Source: Neoceratodus forsteri (taxonomy: Eukaryota; Chordata; Ceratodontiformes; Ceratodontidae). Taken from it: DNA of 64,000 nt. The notes beneath the pieces were generated by a model. It had not been told where the DNA came from and did not search any database. It saw only the letters and a list, made by a program, of their open reading frames with translations. The translations under genes and the position numbers were made by a program. The DNA lies in contig CM028129.1 of NCBI GenBank assembly GCA_016271365.2, forward strand, positions 841,420,001 through 841,484,000. Reading direction: 5' to 3'. Shown piece after piece: positions 1 to 12,699 of the stretch (position 1 is the first letter of the stretch; the number at the start of each line of letters is the position of its first letter).

Positions 1-1300
1 ATATCCATCTATATTAAAATGTGTTGGGCCTTTTTTCATAGCATTGTATGCTGATCATTTTTTTTTGTAACTGTTTTTTTTTACCTTGTGTGTACACCAC
101 TATGGAATTTTTCCTCTACTGTTATACAGTGGTTTGTCTGGTATGTTCACCTTCTCTAATTCAAGTATTTTACTTTTGAGTGCAACCCAGAATTGTGTCA
201 TTCCTGCATTTTCAAATATCTGCTTCTAATTCCATTTTTTCTGTTCTTCCTTTATTTTCTTAAAATTAGCTCTGTTATAGTGTTTTTATTATAATTGTAT
301 GCCCCTTGGCTTTTGGCATTTTGGTTGAAAAAGAGAACTGGATCACGTTATGGTCACTATTCTCTAGGTTTTTGAGTATCTTTAAATTTCTAATGCTATC
401 TACTCAATCTGTAATGATCAAGTCTAAGACATTGTTTCCTCTTGTAGGGCTGTTAACCATCTGGTTTAGTGCATTATTTACTCTTTTATACTGGATACTA
501 TAGGATCTATCCAGTTAATACCCAGAAGGCTGAAGTTCCCCATTAATAAGATATCCCCTTGGTCAGCAGCCCCTGCTATACTGTTTATGAATCCTGTATG
601 GTTCTGTTTGCTGATATCTGGGGGAACGATAACAGACCCCTACTCTTAACTTTTTACCTTCACATTTTATTACTTATGCCCATAGAAACTCATTATTGTT
701 ATCTAGGATGTTATAGTCCCTAATTCTGTTGCTATTAATATAATCCCTTATGTACAATGCCACCCCACCACCTCTTCTCCCAACTTTATCATTCTGGTTC
801 AGTCTATGCCCCTTAATTTGTTTACTCCAGTTGGCATGCTTTGTCCACTGTGTTTCCATGATGGCTGCTATGTCTATGTTTCTATGGGCCGTTGTTAGCT
901 CTAATTCTGTTATCTATATTCAGACTTCTTGCATTCAATGTTAATATATGTAGCCTATTTTTTTGGGGGTATTTTGTTGTTTATTTTCATCCTTTTCATT
1001 TTTTTCTAACCGGACCCCCCTCTTTATTCAGTTTAAATTATTTGCCATTGCATCATAAAAAGTATTTCCTAGGAGTCTGCTTCCTTTTCTACTTAGATGT
1101 AGCCCATCAAAATGGAACAGGTCACGGTTTCAATAAAGAGTTTCTCAGTGCTTAATGCAGTTAATACCATTCTCAAGGCACCATTTTCTCAACCAGTTAT
1201 TTATCCTAGAAATCTTCTTATTCTGTCCCATGCTCCCAGACATCTTTGTCTTTAAGAAAAGTTGATAGAATTTGGTGTGGTAAAGTAAGTTTTGTAATGT
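1..1300 (-). mobile_element. CR1-type LINE fragment: end of ORF1 SGNH esterase followed by ORF2 endonuclease, cut by window edge
   Basis: Read on the minus strand, 1235-1029 encodes the last part of a CR1 ORF1: a NNWLRKWC-like stretch, then FDGLHLSRKGSRLL at about 1112-1070. This matches the final catalytic block (D-x-x-H) of the SGNH-hydrolase domain known in CR1 ORF1, and Asp and His are both kept. The endonuclease follows at about 960-300, with DIAAIMETQW, then GRRGGGVALYIRD (about 780-740) and VGVCYRSP. The reading frame is broken by several stops. ORF1-to-ORF2 order and spacing are as expected for CR1. The reverse transcriptase would lie beyond base 1. The CR1 group is firm; the subfamily is not determined. 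Confidence 0.75.
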
Positions 1301-1459
1301 CTAAGACTAGACTGTTAGGCTCTTGACACTCTTGTGTACGTAATTTTTTCTGTGTGTCTCCTCATTGTATATATAACGGCTGCCAAACACAGTGCTATTC
1401 TGAATTTTGGTACTTATTGTATATATTGTGTATACATATTGGTACTTATTGCACCCCTC

Positions 1460-3480
1460 GTGACAAACCACAATTTTACTTCAAGAAAATCAAAGTGCAC
1501 GAAGCACACAAGTACATAAGAAAGGCCTGCTCCAAATCCAGAACAAGTAGTGACACGCTAGATCTAAAAATCCTGTCTCTCACCCTGGATGAAGTAATTC
1601 ACCCCCTTGCAAAAATTCTTAATCTGTCACTTAGCCAAAGTCAATTTCCCAACAAATGGAAATCTGCCGTAGTTACACCAGTGCACAAAGGGGGGGACAA
1701 AATCTCAACAGGAAACTATCGACCAATATCAATACTCCCTCCCCTCTCCAAAGCACTTGAATGAATAGTGGCAGACCAACTCTCTGATTACCTGAACAAA
1801 TACAATCTACTCTGTAATCAACAGCACGGCTTTAGGAAAGGACATAGTACAACAACAGCCTTACTTGATTTCTCTGGAGAAGTCCACTCAGCCCTGGACA
1901 AAGGGTGCCAAACAGGTGCAGTCTTTATCGATCTTACAAAAGCTTTCGACACAGTCCATCATGGCCTACTTACCTCCCTACTTTCTAGCCTAGGCCTGGC
2001 CAAGGTCCTTGTGCTTGGGTAAAAGTTACCTGTCCAATCGGTCACAGGCTGTAAAATCTCTAATGAACTGTCCGACTTCAAACCAGTTCTCTCGGTGTAC
2101 CACAGGGATCAATTCTTGGACCACTCCTCTTTAGCCTGTTCCTTAACTCCCTCCCAGATATCTGCCAGGAGAAAATAATCTTATACACTGATGATGCTGT
2201 AATTTCTCTTCCCACAAGGATCAAACTCCCCACGAAAAAGCCTGCAACTTGCTTTTTCTAGTGTTGAAAGGTGGTTCCTGGATAGTAAACTTGTGCTAAA
2301 CCACAATAAAACAAAAGCCATGCTCTTCTCCAATCACCAAAACAAAATAGGCATACTCCACTCACCATACAAACCTCTGCGGAATTACACTGACCAAGTA
2401 AATACTTTCAAATACCTTGGCATCACTTTTGACAAAGGGCTCACCTTTGCAACCCACATTGACAACATTTCAAAACAGTGAACCAGCATGGAATACTATT
2501 CCGTAACCGTCAATTTCTAAATCAAGTGGCATTGAGAATAGCTATACAGAGTTCCATAATCTCAATCATTGACTATGGCCTTATTATTTATGGCTCAGCT
2601 ACCTCCACTGCTCTAAGGCGTATCTCAATCACTCTAAATAAGGCCTGCCGGCTCCTCACGGGGGCTCAAAGACTGACTCACACGTGTGATCTGTACCATG
2701 AATCAGGCTGGTTGAACCTATCACATCATCTTATTTATCTCACCTGCACAATGGCAAAAAAATCTATCTTGGGACTGACTCCATTATGTATTCAAAACCT
2801 GCTCCGACTGAATCCTGGCTCACGACCCTCCACCAGATCTGTACGCCAACCTTTCCTGGTTCCGAGATGCCGGACTGCACAGGGACAAAGATCTTGCCCA
2901 TACAGGGCCCCAACATGGTTCAATGTCGCTAGTCCACCTACTCTATCCTCAACCTCGCTTGAAGCTTTCAAATCCATGCTCTATGCCCACCTCACCACCA
3001 CTAGCAACTGTGATTGCGCTTAGATAAAGACTACTACTCCCTCATGTCCATCCTCACATCTGAGGCCTCTTCCCCCTGACTAATGAACCCTCTGGTACCT
3101 CTACTACTTCCTGTCTCCCACCCAAACTCACTGCCCCCTTTTTCCTGTCCCTCTCACTTACTCTCCGCTCACCACCTTTCCTCCTCTCTAGCCTCCTTTG
3201 GCGCCTAATGATCACCCTCTCCCTGAAGTTTCCTTAACCTCGAAATTGTCTACTCGCTTGAACCTGTTATAACTTGTTTTTCTATGAAACTTAAAAACGT
3301 TACTGCCTTAAACTGTTAATAGCAAATTTATGATGTAACTTTCCTGTCTGGTTTTACCTGTAATGTGTATCGTGCTTTGTTAAATGTTCTTTGTGACGTG
3401 GAACCTTTGTAAAAGAGCCCTGGCTCAAAGGTATTAATTCCTAGACTAATAAACTAAACTAAACTAAACTATTGTACATA
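1460..3480 (+). mobile_element. LINE-A copy 1: CR1/L2-group LINE, reverse transcriptase to 3' tail
   Basis: The conceptual protein holds reverse transcriptase landmarks in order: VHKGGD and NYRPISILPPLSKALE (about 1685-1761), FRKGHSTTTALLDF (about 1831-1872), FIDLTKAFDTVHH (about 1924-1962), a GILGPLLF-like block near 2115, YTDDA (about 2193-2207), FKYLGIT (about 2410-2430) and a C-terminal part ending in CDCA before the stop at 3021. An in-frame TGA at 1762 and frameshifts near 2003, 2200 and 2480 make it a pseudogene. The 3' UTR ends in a run of CTAAA units (about 3446-3470), a tail style typical of this LINE group. The 5' part, including the endonuclease, is missing. The 3' end matches the copy at 23.3-24.4 kb. 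Confidence 0.8.
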
Positions 3481-3489
3481 TTTGTATTC

Positions 3490-3665
3490 TTGGTACGTGT
3501 TGTGTATAGTTTGTGTATTTTGCCTGTATTAATAATTCAACTCTTGTGATGTTCTGCCTTACTTCAACCTGAATCTCCTTGTACCCCTCCCCTGGGTTGC
3601 ACTTGGAAATGAGCCCTGGCTCAGTGTGCCTTTTCCGGTCATCAAATGTTTAAATAAATAAAAAA
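3490..3665 (+). mobile_element. L2-like LINE 3' tail
   Basis: The stretch contains GGAAATGAGCCCTGGCTC, then CAGTGTGCCTTTTCCGGTCA and an AAATAAATAAA tail. Similar tails occur at 28,575-28,645 and, inverted, at 54,925-54,990. It directly follows the CTAAA tail of LINE-A copy 1, so either LINE-A landed next to it or inside a longer L2 copy. No coding part can be assigned. Confidence 0.6.
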
Positions 3666-3669
3666 AAAT

Positions 3670-4145
3670 AGTCTCCTCACAGAGCTGTTTCAAGAGGCAT
3701 GCCTGGCTACATGCATGGCTATACGACATCCCTGGGGACATTTCTGAAATGAGCATAACTATGGCTGTTAGCTATCCTCATAGTTACATTTTTTATATTA
3801 ATTTTCATTCTGCTTTTGTATATATATATATATATATATTTTTGCTAAAGGGGAACTTCTGCACAGTGCAGATTTCATTTATAGACATGTGTAAGAATAC
3901 AGTGATGACATACTTTGCATATAGGAGCATTCCACCAGTGATAAAGAAGCATTTGCAAAGGGTGCCCACCCTCTTTTTCTCAGCAGTGGGAGGGTAGGGT
4001 CCCCAATGCAATATTTAGACTCATATAGTAGGTGCTCTCCTTGCGTTGTTTGGGGGAAGGGGTGTATCTTCAGGGACCATCTCAGTATCTTATGCCTCCC
4101 CTTGTTTGTGTCAACCCTCCACTGTACTGTAGAGGCACACTCTAC
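3670..4145. other. Unassigned spacer with short (TA)n
   Basis: No coding signal is recognisable. A short TA run lies at about 3819-3838. The short ORFs on both strands here have no domain features. The right part may be 3' UTR of the neighbouring minus-strand LINE. Confidence 0.4.
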
Positions 4146-4149
4146 AGGG

Positions 4150-6640
4150 GAACCCTAATCCCTATGGTATGAAGGTGGGGCCATGTTGCATGATATAGAG
4201 GAGCCACACAGTCCATATGGAGGAAGAGATCTCTGCCCGATCATTCAGCTCAAATGTAATCTGCTTCATGGCATAGCTATGATTCCACATCTCCCACCAT
4301 TGTGGTAGGTCAGGTGCCTGTGTTCTGAGCCATTTTCTTGTGGAGCATTTCTTTGCTGCCACCAGCATTATGCCCAGTATGTATTTCAAGTGTCTTTCCA
4401 TAATAAATCCAGGGTATTGGTACAGCAGGTATAGCTCAGGGGTTAGAATTACTCTAACATGGAGCACCTCAGAGATAGCTGCCTCCAGTTTCTGGAGAAA
4501 GTCTGCCAGAAGAGAGCAAGCCCACATTATATGTGTATGGGTCACTGTTGCTGTCCTGCATTGTCTCCAGCATGAAGCATTGCCTCCCACCCCATACGTG
4601 GCCATTACTACTAGTATTCTAAAGAAGTGGGTTACTTGCTTCCAGGCATGTTCTCACCAGACATAGGATGAGGTTAACCTTCCTGTTTCACTGCAGCCCC
4701 TTTCCCAGTCTTTAGGTTCTATTGCTCTCACTACTTCTTCTACCCATTTCTTCATTACATAAAGGCTGTTGAAGGAGTATGTGTCTTGTATGGCACTGCA
4801 GAAGATGAAAATAAAGTGTCTGGTAAGCAGTGCATGGATGTGTGCAGCAAGGGTTGTTATCAGTGGTGAGAGCCTGGAAGGGTCACTAGCCTTAGAGGGA
4901 TGCTCATCCATGTAGTGCCTCACCTGAAGGTATTGGTAAAAATCCCAGCATCAAGTCCAAACTGAGTTTGGAGATCACAGAAGGGTTTAATCAGCTTCCC
5001 TGATCAAAACTGTGCCAAATAAACCAAATGAAGTCTTTGGCAATGGTGAAATGCAATGTCTATATGGGCTGGTATGAAGTCCCTCTGTGAACTAAGGGAT
5101 AAATACAGACAAGGGCAAAAGTTAGTCAAAGAGAGGACTCACTTCATCTCCAAGTTTACTCAACACAATGACTTCAAGGGTTCTGGAGTTGCTGCTTTTG
5201 ATCTTGTGGGTTAAGACCATAGAGGTACCTGGCCCTCTCCCAAAATGGGAACAGGTCCTCCACGTCTAGCCATTGTGGGCCAGGACCCACTGTCTGCCAT
5301 TGGAACATGACTTGCAGTTGGGCTGCCCTATGATCCCACAGTGAAAGGCCTTCTCAGGCCTTTGGCAGCAACAAGGTGTGAAAATGGACTCTAGGGTGTT
5401 TACCAGCCCAGATGAAGCAGGAGATGGCCATCTGCCATTTTTTCCAGTCTTTTTCTGGGAGCATGATGGGCACATTCTGGAAAACATACAGGCATTGAGG
5501 TAAAACTACCACTTGAACTGCATCGACCCTACATATCATGCTCAGCTGCAGATTATACCATTGCTGGAGGTCCACTGTAAGCTATGCAGACATGGAGGTA
5601 AGGTTTGTCTCATATAATCTATCCAATATCTGTATGAGTTTGATATCCAAATACTTGAATTCCTGGAGGTTCCATTTGTGAGGGAACTGAAGCCTCTGGT
5701 TTTCCATAGAGGACCAACATATAGACAGGACTTCAGTTTTCATATATTTAACTTGTAGTCCAAAACTTTACTAAATTCCACCAGAATGTGGAAGACCTCT
5801 GTCTAGTAGGGTGACATCAGGATCTGACAGATACAGCAGAATCTCATTTGCATAAAGTGCTGGACAATGTCGCCCCCCCCGCCACCATTATCCTAGTGAA
5901 TTTAGATTTTTTATCTGTATTTTTAGTTTTTGTTGACTGGGAAAGGAGGGTTAGACAATTCTGCCTATTTTCAGCCTTGTCCCAGGGAGGGGGAGATACA
6001 GATGGTAAGTAACTGAAACTGAATCAGATTAAGCTGTTAGTGGTATTTTTTTTAGTGAATGACTGACTCTCCCAGATGGTCTGTGGTAAGGGTAAAATAT
6101 GATGCCAAACAGCAGGGGTGACAAGGGGGCAGCCCTGGTGGGCTCATCTGCCAAGCTGGAAAGATTGGGACATGTGTACATTCACCTTAACAAATTCCTG
6201 TGGCAAGACATAGACACTTTGCAGCAGAGTGATGAAGTCTGCAGGAAAGCCACATTTGTGGAGGGTGGCAAACAGATAGGGCCAGGACACCCTATCAAAT
6301 GCCTTTTTGGCTTTGAGGCTGGCCAGTAGGAGGAGCATGGCTGCCATATGTACATGATGGAGGATGTGAAGTGTACAGCATGTGTTATATCCGGTTTGAT
6401 GGGTCTGTACAAAACATGTCTAGTCAGGGTGGAACAGAGAGGGTAAGGGGGGGGGATGATCCAACCACTTGGCAAGCACTGTCATAAATAAGTTTTATTC
6501 AGTATTTGACACAATATAGGGTTGTAAGCCTGGTATTCAGTGGGGTTCCTCCCAGTCTGGGAATAATGGAACTGTGGCATACTACCATGTGGATGTCAGC
6601 CCCACTAAGGACCTCGTGACTTACTCTGGTTAGCTGCGGA
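4150..6640 (-). mobile_element. Tx1/L1-type LINE ORF2 remnant (reverse transcriptase to C-terminal Cys-His motif)
   Basis: Minus-strand fragments follow the order of an L1/Tx1 ORF2. At 6620-6480 are remnants resembling YNPIS...LAKRLD...HPDQTGF. KAFDRVSWPYLFATL is at about 6310-6265. The YADD active-site position is at about 5855-5835 and reads YANE, so the catalytic aspartates are damaged. A LPLS...INIIK-like block lies near 5560. FIWAGKHPRVHF is at about 5420-5385. The C-terminal zinc-knuckle pattern CWRQC...H...W-x-C is at about 4577-4510. Stops and frameshifts are frequent. The endonuclease and ORF1 are absent, as expected of a 5'-truncated, old insertion. The clade call rests on the FDRV-W-PYLFATL style and the CWRC C-terminus. 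Confidence 0.75.
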
Positions 6641-6649
6641 ACCAGCTTC

Positions 6650-7715
6650 ATTCAGTTTTTATAATGTAAACAATCAGCTATAAGAAACATTTGTTGGCAT
6701 GAGATATCTGCTATTATAGGAAATCTATTAGCAGGGCATGGAGCTGCACAATACTTTGTAAAACTGGTAAAAATTGCATTTTATTTTTGTAATTTTACGT
6801 CCAGGTACGAGAAAAACACTTCTTGATACTTCACCAGTGAAATGTAACCAAACTGGGCATGATTTCTTTACTTTGACAAACACTAAAAACATTGCATTCC
6901 TTTTTTTTTGGGGGTGGGGGCAAGCAGTTCAGGGAATAGGATGTTGATGAGCTCCTGATATGGGACAGTTAATTCATGTATTTTCATCCTTTCGTTATCT
7001 AATTTTGGTGTAATAATTGCAGATTTCAGTAGGGTACAGTGACCTCTCACTCTTTGCTGCTGAATTCCTGACTGCCATGTGGAAATCAGGGGAAATGTGG
7101 CACCACCCCATCTGATTTCTTTAAACCTAAACCAGTCAGAGATACACTCAGACATTTGGAGGCAGTAATGCCAGACTCAAGTTCCCTAATTTACTTATTT
7201 ATGTTTTTTGGTAGTCTGCTGGGGAACTATTCAAAAGCATTTTTTCAGGCTCAACCCACACAGTTCATATAATACACAGTACATTTATAAACATGATTTA
7301 CATTATGCTTCAGCATATAACAGCATATATGAGTTGCATTATACTTTTGCTCAGAAACAAGAACATGCACTGTTTTGTTGCAAATGTTTCCTAAAATTTG
7401 TTTTAAACTATACAATATCAAGTGACTTACTTATGGGGACTGGTAACCATTTCCAGATACTGGGTGCCATTTGATAGGTGGCTGTTCCACCCATATTAGT
7501 TTATATCTGGGGAACATAAACCAGAGATTTCTCAGTTGATCATAAACCATAAATTCTAGTGGAGAAGTTTAACAGCTCATATGTGAAGGTAGCATGTCTA
7601 AGGTTTCTGTATTTTGAAAAGAAAACAAAGCACAAAACAACATACTGTATATTGCTGCAGGCAACATCCCATTTAGAAAGGACATTAGGGTAAACTTTGC
7701 AGTAGGCTTAGAGAC
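6650..7715. other. Unassigned region
   Basis: I see no recognisable gene. A 90-codon open frame on the minus strand (7155-6883) has no motif I can name and is preceded by a G/T-rich tract, so I do not call it a gene. Confidence 0.35.
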
Positions 7716-7717
7716 AA

Positions 7718-8560
7718 TGGGCTTGATTCTCAAAGTGCTCAGAATGGCAGAAGGGGCTTGCGCCACAAGGAATGGCACAAGGGCCACACCAAAGGATACG
7801 CCAGAAGCAATTCTCAAATGCAGCCTGCATCAAGCACAGGCTGCGTGCACCAAAGAGGGCTTGTGTCATCCTTGCAGCACAAAATGGGCAGCAGCATGGT
7901 GCTAGGGGGCACGTGGCAGACAAGAGCTTCCATATTCCCTAATTTGGTATTCTGTAAACCCTCCCAGAGTGTGAAATTCGAAGTACCCTCAGACCAGCCA
8001 GGTCTGGTCTGAGGGTACTTAGAATTTCACCTTCTGAGAGGATTAGTGCACTTGCACCACTCTTAGCATGTGCCACGGTCCCTTCCCCCGATTACCATTT
8101 ATTAATAGTAATCCTGTCCCTGGTGGTCTAGCAGACCCCCCCAGACCTGATCCCCATTTATTATATGTACACATGTCCCTGGTGGTCTAGCAGGCGCCCC
8201 AGCCCCAATCTCCATTTATCAATATTTAATCATGTCCCTGGTGGTCTAGCACCCCCCCATCCTGGTCCCCTGTTATGAGATAAAACACTTCCCTGGAGTT
8301 CTAGCAGTCCCCCTAAGCCCCAATACTCTGTTATGAAATAAAACACTTCCCCTGTGGTCTGGTGGAACTCTCCCAGGCCTGATCTACCCATATAAATTCA
8401 GTGGTGGTCTAGTGGACCCCCCCACCCCAGCAGGCTGTGCCCCACCACCCCACTCCCCCATCCTGAACCCATGCCAGTGACTGGCACATCCCTCCGCTCA
8501 CCACCACAGCCAGCCACTGGCTGAGCTATTGCTCAGCACGTACTGTATACAGTACGCATT
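7718..8560. mobile_element. Non-autonomous hairpin element with 58-60 bp internal repeats
   Basis: It starts with GGGCTTGATTCTCAAAG, which resembles the outer ends of the large palindrome at 12.7-14.6 kb. A 27-nt arm hairpin sits at 7971-8030 (arms GTGAAATTC...AGACCAG with a 6-nt loop, one mismatch). From about 8115 to 8440, units beginning CCCTGGTGGTCTAG recur at about 8116, 8176, 8235, 8290 and 8348. The stretch ends near the perfect 18-nt palindrome CGTACTGTATACAGTACG (about 8540-8557). No transposase ORF is present. Grouping as a DNA-transposon-like non-autonomous element is an inference. Confidence 0.5.
8116..8440 (+). repeat. Degenerate minisatellite, 55-60 bp unit, about 6 copies
   Basis: The core CCCTGGTGGTCTAGCAG is followed by a C-rich run and a short A/T-rich spacer. 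Starts are spaced 60, 59, 55 and 58 bp apart. The same unit occurs in both arms of the palindrome at 12.7-14.6 kb. Confidence 0.65.
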
Positions 8561-8569
8561 CAGTGGTTG

Positions 8570-10630
8570 ACATTGAGCTGTATGTATGTTGTACATACAA
8601 GAAGTATTTTGAGGGATGGTAGTGCTCTAACTTCTTTTGTTTTACTGTAACTCAGCAGCATTCTTAGTTTGTATTTACAACGATATCTATGAATGTTAGG
8701 ATGCAACTCGTTTGGTGGTAGCTTGTTTGACACTTCCTTATGTTTCCATGACAATCAGTATCGGGGATGTGTATGACCTGGGAGGAGTTCCGTTGGTGAA
8801 GACCTGCAAGGAAAATGTAAGCGGGTTTCATAAATAAGTATGAAGTTTGTTTTGTACTTGGAAGTGATTGTGCTGTTTTGAAACTGCAGGCTGTTTTTAA
8901 TATTTTTTTCAGTCATTTACTGAAGGAAACTGAAACAGAATCGGGGGAGAGCTCTTCCAACTCGCCTTCCGCTAAACAAGATTAAAGAAAATGATGACAT
9001 TTTCAAATTGAAAATTCTATGGGCACAGTGATACCAATCTGATAATAGGGCAGGCTGGATTGGAACCTTTTTTTTTACACAGGCTCTACTGAAAAACTAA
9101 ATGCATACCTGACCATGGCTTTCAGCCAATCAGCATGCTTTATTTTTCAAGCCCATTTTCTAATTACTTTTATACTTCAGTTGGGCTAACTATGCTCAAA
9201 TAAAAGGGCTGCTTGGATGACACTAATGATGAGTGGTTAGGTAAAGTAGTAGTCCAGTCCTTTCAGAATCTATGATTATTAACAAAGTTGTACTACAAAA
9301 AGTCAAATAACTCGATATTTTTTTTTTCTAATTTCTTTTACCTCCTTGGCTGGGGGGAGGTGGTCCTATGGTTCCCCTTTTCAGGTGTCCTTTTCTTGGC
9401 TGCTGCCCCGGACCCAAACAGAACTCAAACCCTTTTTGCCCTGCCATCCCAGGTTGCTTCACAGTGGGGAGACCTGGAGGCCAGGGGCTGAAGGGGAGCT
9501 AACCTAAGTGGGTCCACCATGGCACCACTGACGTCTGCCTTCACTCACGCTGGAGGATTAGTATTTTGTTCCTCAGTCCCCCCATGGCGTGAGCATGAAA
9601 TGGCATCAAGGACACTTCTGTGCACGTGTTGACCCAAAGTACGCCCGATGCCTGCTCGTACCAGCCCACACATTGATCCCTGAGCCTGCACTAGCCTCCA
9701 GCCACCACCAGGAGCCAGTGGCTCAGCAATCCTCCCACCCTCCCTCCCAAAGGATGAGAGCCGTCCAAGGGATGCTCAATCCTCCTCTCCATGGCTGACT
9801 CTCCAAGACCCGAGGTCTCTCCCAACCCTGGGTCATCGGCATGGGAAGAAGTAAGGTGTCAGTGCCTCAGCCCTCTATGCCACCGGGCTGGCAGGAAAAA
9901 GAAAACAGGCTATTGAATGCATTAGAAATTTTGATGGTATCACAATTCATCTGTTAGAAAATTACTTGTTTTGGTCTTTTGTTTGCCCATTACATTTTTA
10001 ATATTGTTTTGGAATCTTTTGGGTCACAAAATATTTCATTCATTTATTCAGCTGTTTATTGCAAAACTGCCTATTACAGGTCAGAATCAGTTCCTTACAA
10101 CTATTTCTTGTATTGCTATATTTCACCCAATCAAAAAAAACTTGCATTTATTAGCATGGTTGGAATACTTTGAAAATGGGTTGAGGGAAAGAGATAAGAT
10201 GAGGCATTGGATTTGCAGGATACAGTTGAAGACTGGTATCCAATTGCTTTCTTTCAAATGGCTGAATGCAGCACGGGGTGGCCTCAAAAATTTGGTGGTC
10301 TCACTATCAGCTGGGCTTACTGCATAAGTCTCTGTAAAGCCTCAGGACTCCACCCTAACCAGGATTATACTGATCTCTTTTTGTTTATTTAAGGTTGTTT
10401 AACCTGAAATGCCCACCAAGATGGCAAACAACTTGTTTTCACATGTGTCCAGGTGGCAAAAAAAAGAGGAAAAGACAGGGAAAAATATTCAATAATAACA
10501 TGGTATGAACAAAATTATACAGCTCATAATGGAAAAAAGGAAACACAAATTACAACGGAGAGCATTGTCCAGAAGTTTACTTGTGTCACATGGAAGGTTA
10601 CAAAATCCTACAAGCTGCAACAGGAGTGCA
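8570..10630. other. Unassigned region
   Basis: Sequence is mostly A/T-rich with a more G/C-rich island at about 9340-9850. Open frames here (for example 9288-9491 and 9589-9798) show no domain, no repeated motif and no splice context I can support. Repeat family membership could not be recognised. Confidence 0.3.
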
Positions 10631-10634
10631 CGTC

Positions 10635-10860
10635 TAGGACCAGGAGATGACAATCACCTGGAGTGCACTAGTTAAGTTGGCAAACCAAAGAAAAACCCAA
10701 TAAGGATGAAATTGCCTAATATGACTAATAAAGATATCTCTATGGATTATGCAATTTGAGCTACTTTTTACAGTAAAGTCTGCACCTCTGTTTTCATGGG
10801 GAAGGTTGTTCCACAGGTTTTGGGAGTGGGAAAGCAAAGACCACCTGATCTACAGGTTTG
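10635..10860 (-). mobile_element. Possible LINE C-terminal fragment
   Basis: The minus-strand frame contains SHSQNLWNNLPHENRGAD, which resembles the late C-terminal motif of many CR1/L2/Rex-group LINE polyproteins (a P-x-LWNSLP-x-EIR-x-A pattern). Nothing else on either side supports a full element. The call depends on this one motif and is weak. Confidence 0.35.
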
Positions 10861-10869
10861 GAACACCTA

Positions 10870-12205
10870 GGCTTTTACAGCGGCTGAGATACAAAACACA
10901 CAGTTTTTAAGACTGCCCAACTGAAGTGGACTGTGGATTACAATAAAATGGAGGTATGGCTTTTTCTTGATATTACCTTCATTCATGTGCACCTTTGGGA
11001 TTTTGATGGCATTAAATACTAGCTGAAAATGTACATACCCTTGGCACTTTTATTTTCACATATGTTCAATTAACTATGGGCAATAAGGTGTATATTATTT
11101 CTGAGCCTCGTGAAGTAGTGAAGATTGTGGAAAAGATTTGGGGACCAAAGCTCAAGAAACAGAGAAGGCTATGGCAGAGGATTAGCTTGACTTTTATTTT
11201 GACAACTCACTGTGAGTATGTCTTTATAGTGGCAGATGACAAAATACTGTACTGCACTGGAGTATTTCAGGGACACATAATTTGTTTTAAAGATGGTGAC
11301 TACCTTCTGTTATTTGTATTTACTACATAGGCAGTCATCAGTGTTTTAGAAGGGAAGACGGGTCCTTAACTGACAGATTCCTAGTGCCATAACACGACAA
11401 GGAAACGATCAGATACACAGCTGTACAGGAACAAGGAAGCTGCAGTCATTACTTTTAACTTGTGCTTTTGGCAAGACCTGATTATCTTTTAACAAGTATG
11501 GATTGAGAGCATATTTATAAAGTAAATGATGTGCTTTCACATTACAATGCAATTTTTTCTAAAACGAGCTGTGCAAATTCTATTTTTTGCCGTTTTGTAA
11601 TCGGAAGTTGAGGGAGTGAGCGTGTGCATTATAGTCGAGCAGGCAGGTTAGGCAACAGTAATGTGCATGCTTATTATCAGAGCACTAATTAAAAATGAAT
11701 AAAAAGCTTCAATTGTAATGCTAATTTAAAAAAAAACGAATTCTGTTGTACAGAACACCATTTGTTTGCATGCTGGAGACTTACTGGAAATGCAATACAA
11801 ATTTGGATCTTGCCACAGTGCGAGTTAAATAAGTGTCAGCTGAACTGTTACAGTGCTCACTTGATAAATCACTCTAACAAAAAAAAAACAAAAACAAAAC
11901 TGAGAGTTTCAAATGATCAAGGACCACCAGTCTATGTACAAAATCATTGTATTCATGCTGTGGCTGTTATACTATAGGTTCCAGAAGCAGCCATTTTTTC
12001 TGAAAAATGTTAGCTTCACAGACAATAACTGGAACTTCTTTCACCACTATTTAAAAAAAACATACACAGTTATCAGACTCTACGTGGTAACGTGGTTTAA
12101 TGTATACCTGTTAGAACTCTAATAACCAATCAGAGTAAGACAATATTTCTTGCATTGTAATAATAGCTGTTAATCTGTTTTTTTTTTCTATTTATACTTA
12201 GGGAC
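10870..12205. other. Unassigned A/T-rich region
   Basis: No coding or repeat structure is recognisable apart from short A and T runs. Short ORFs at 11,076-11,330 and 11,762-12,122 lack any domain features. Confidence 0.3.
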
Positions 12206-12212
12206 TACTAGC

Positions 12213-12290
12213 ATAGAACATAGAAACATAGAAAGCGTCGGCAGATGAGGGCCGCTAGGTCCATCTAGTCTGCCTGTAAGCCTATTCTTG
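12213..12290 (-). mobile_element. CR1-type 3' tail with TTTCTATG repeats
   Basis: On the minus strand the segment reads as a short element end (GGCAGACTAGATGGACCTAG, then CTCATCTGCCG) followed by TTTCTATGTTTCTATG. The same arrangement ends the CR1 copies at about 18,215 and 33,155 on the plus strand. It is a severely 5'-truncated copy of that family. Confidence 0.7.
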
Positions 12291-12699
12291 TTTGCGGATA
12301 CTACTGTAACTTTAATGTGTAATACCACTGTATTACACATTACATTTATCCTGTTGGTAGTTCATACAAGCATTTGTATAAGTCTTTAGCAGCTGGGGTT
12401 TAAGTGTACGGAAATGCTCCGATAGCAATTGCCTGCTGATTGACCTAACTGATCCAGTGTGCAGTATTTAAAGGGCACATAGTAAGTATTTTGGTACAGC
12501 TGCATACAACATCTGTATTATAGCTTGCTGTATTCATTTGTTCATTGCATTCCCCCAACTCATATCAATTTGAATGGAACCTAAATTTACAGAATTTAAT
12601 ATTGTCTGTATTTTTTACCCACTGATCTAATTTTCAGAGATTATTGTTCTTTTTTTTTCACTTGTTAAAACAATAAGCAGAACATTAAAAACACCAAGA

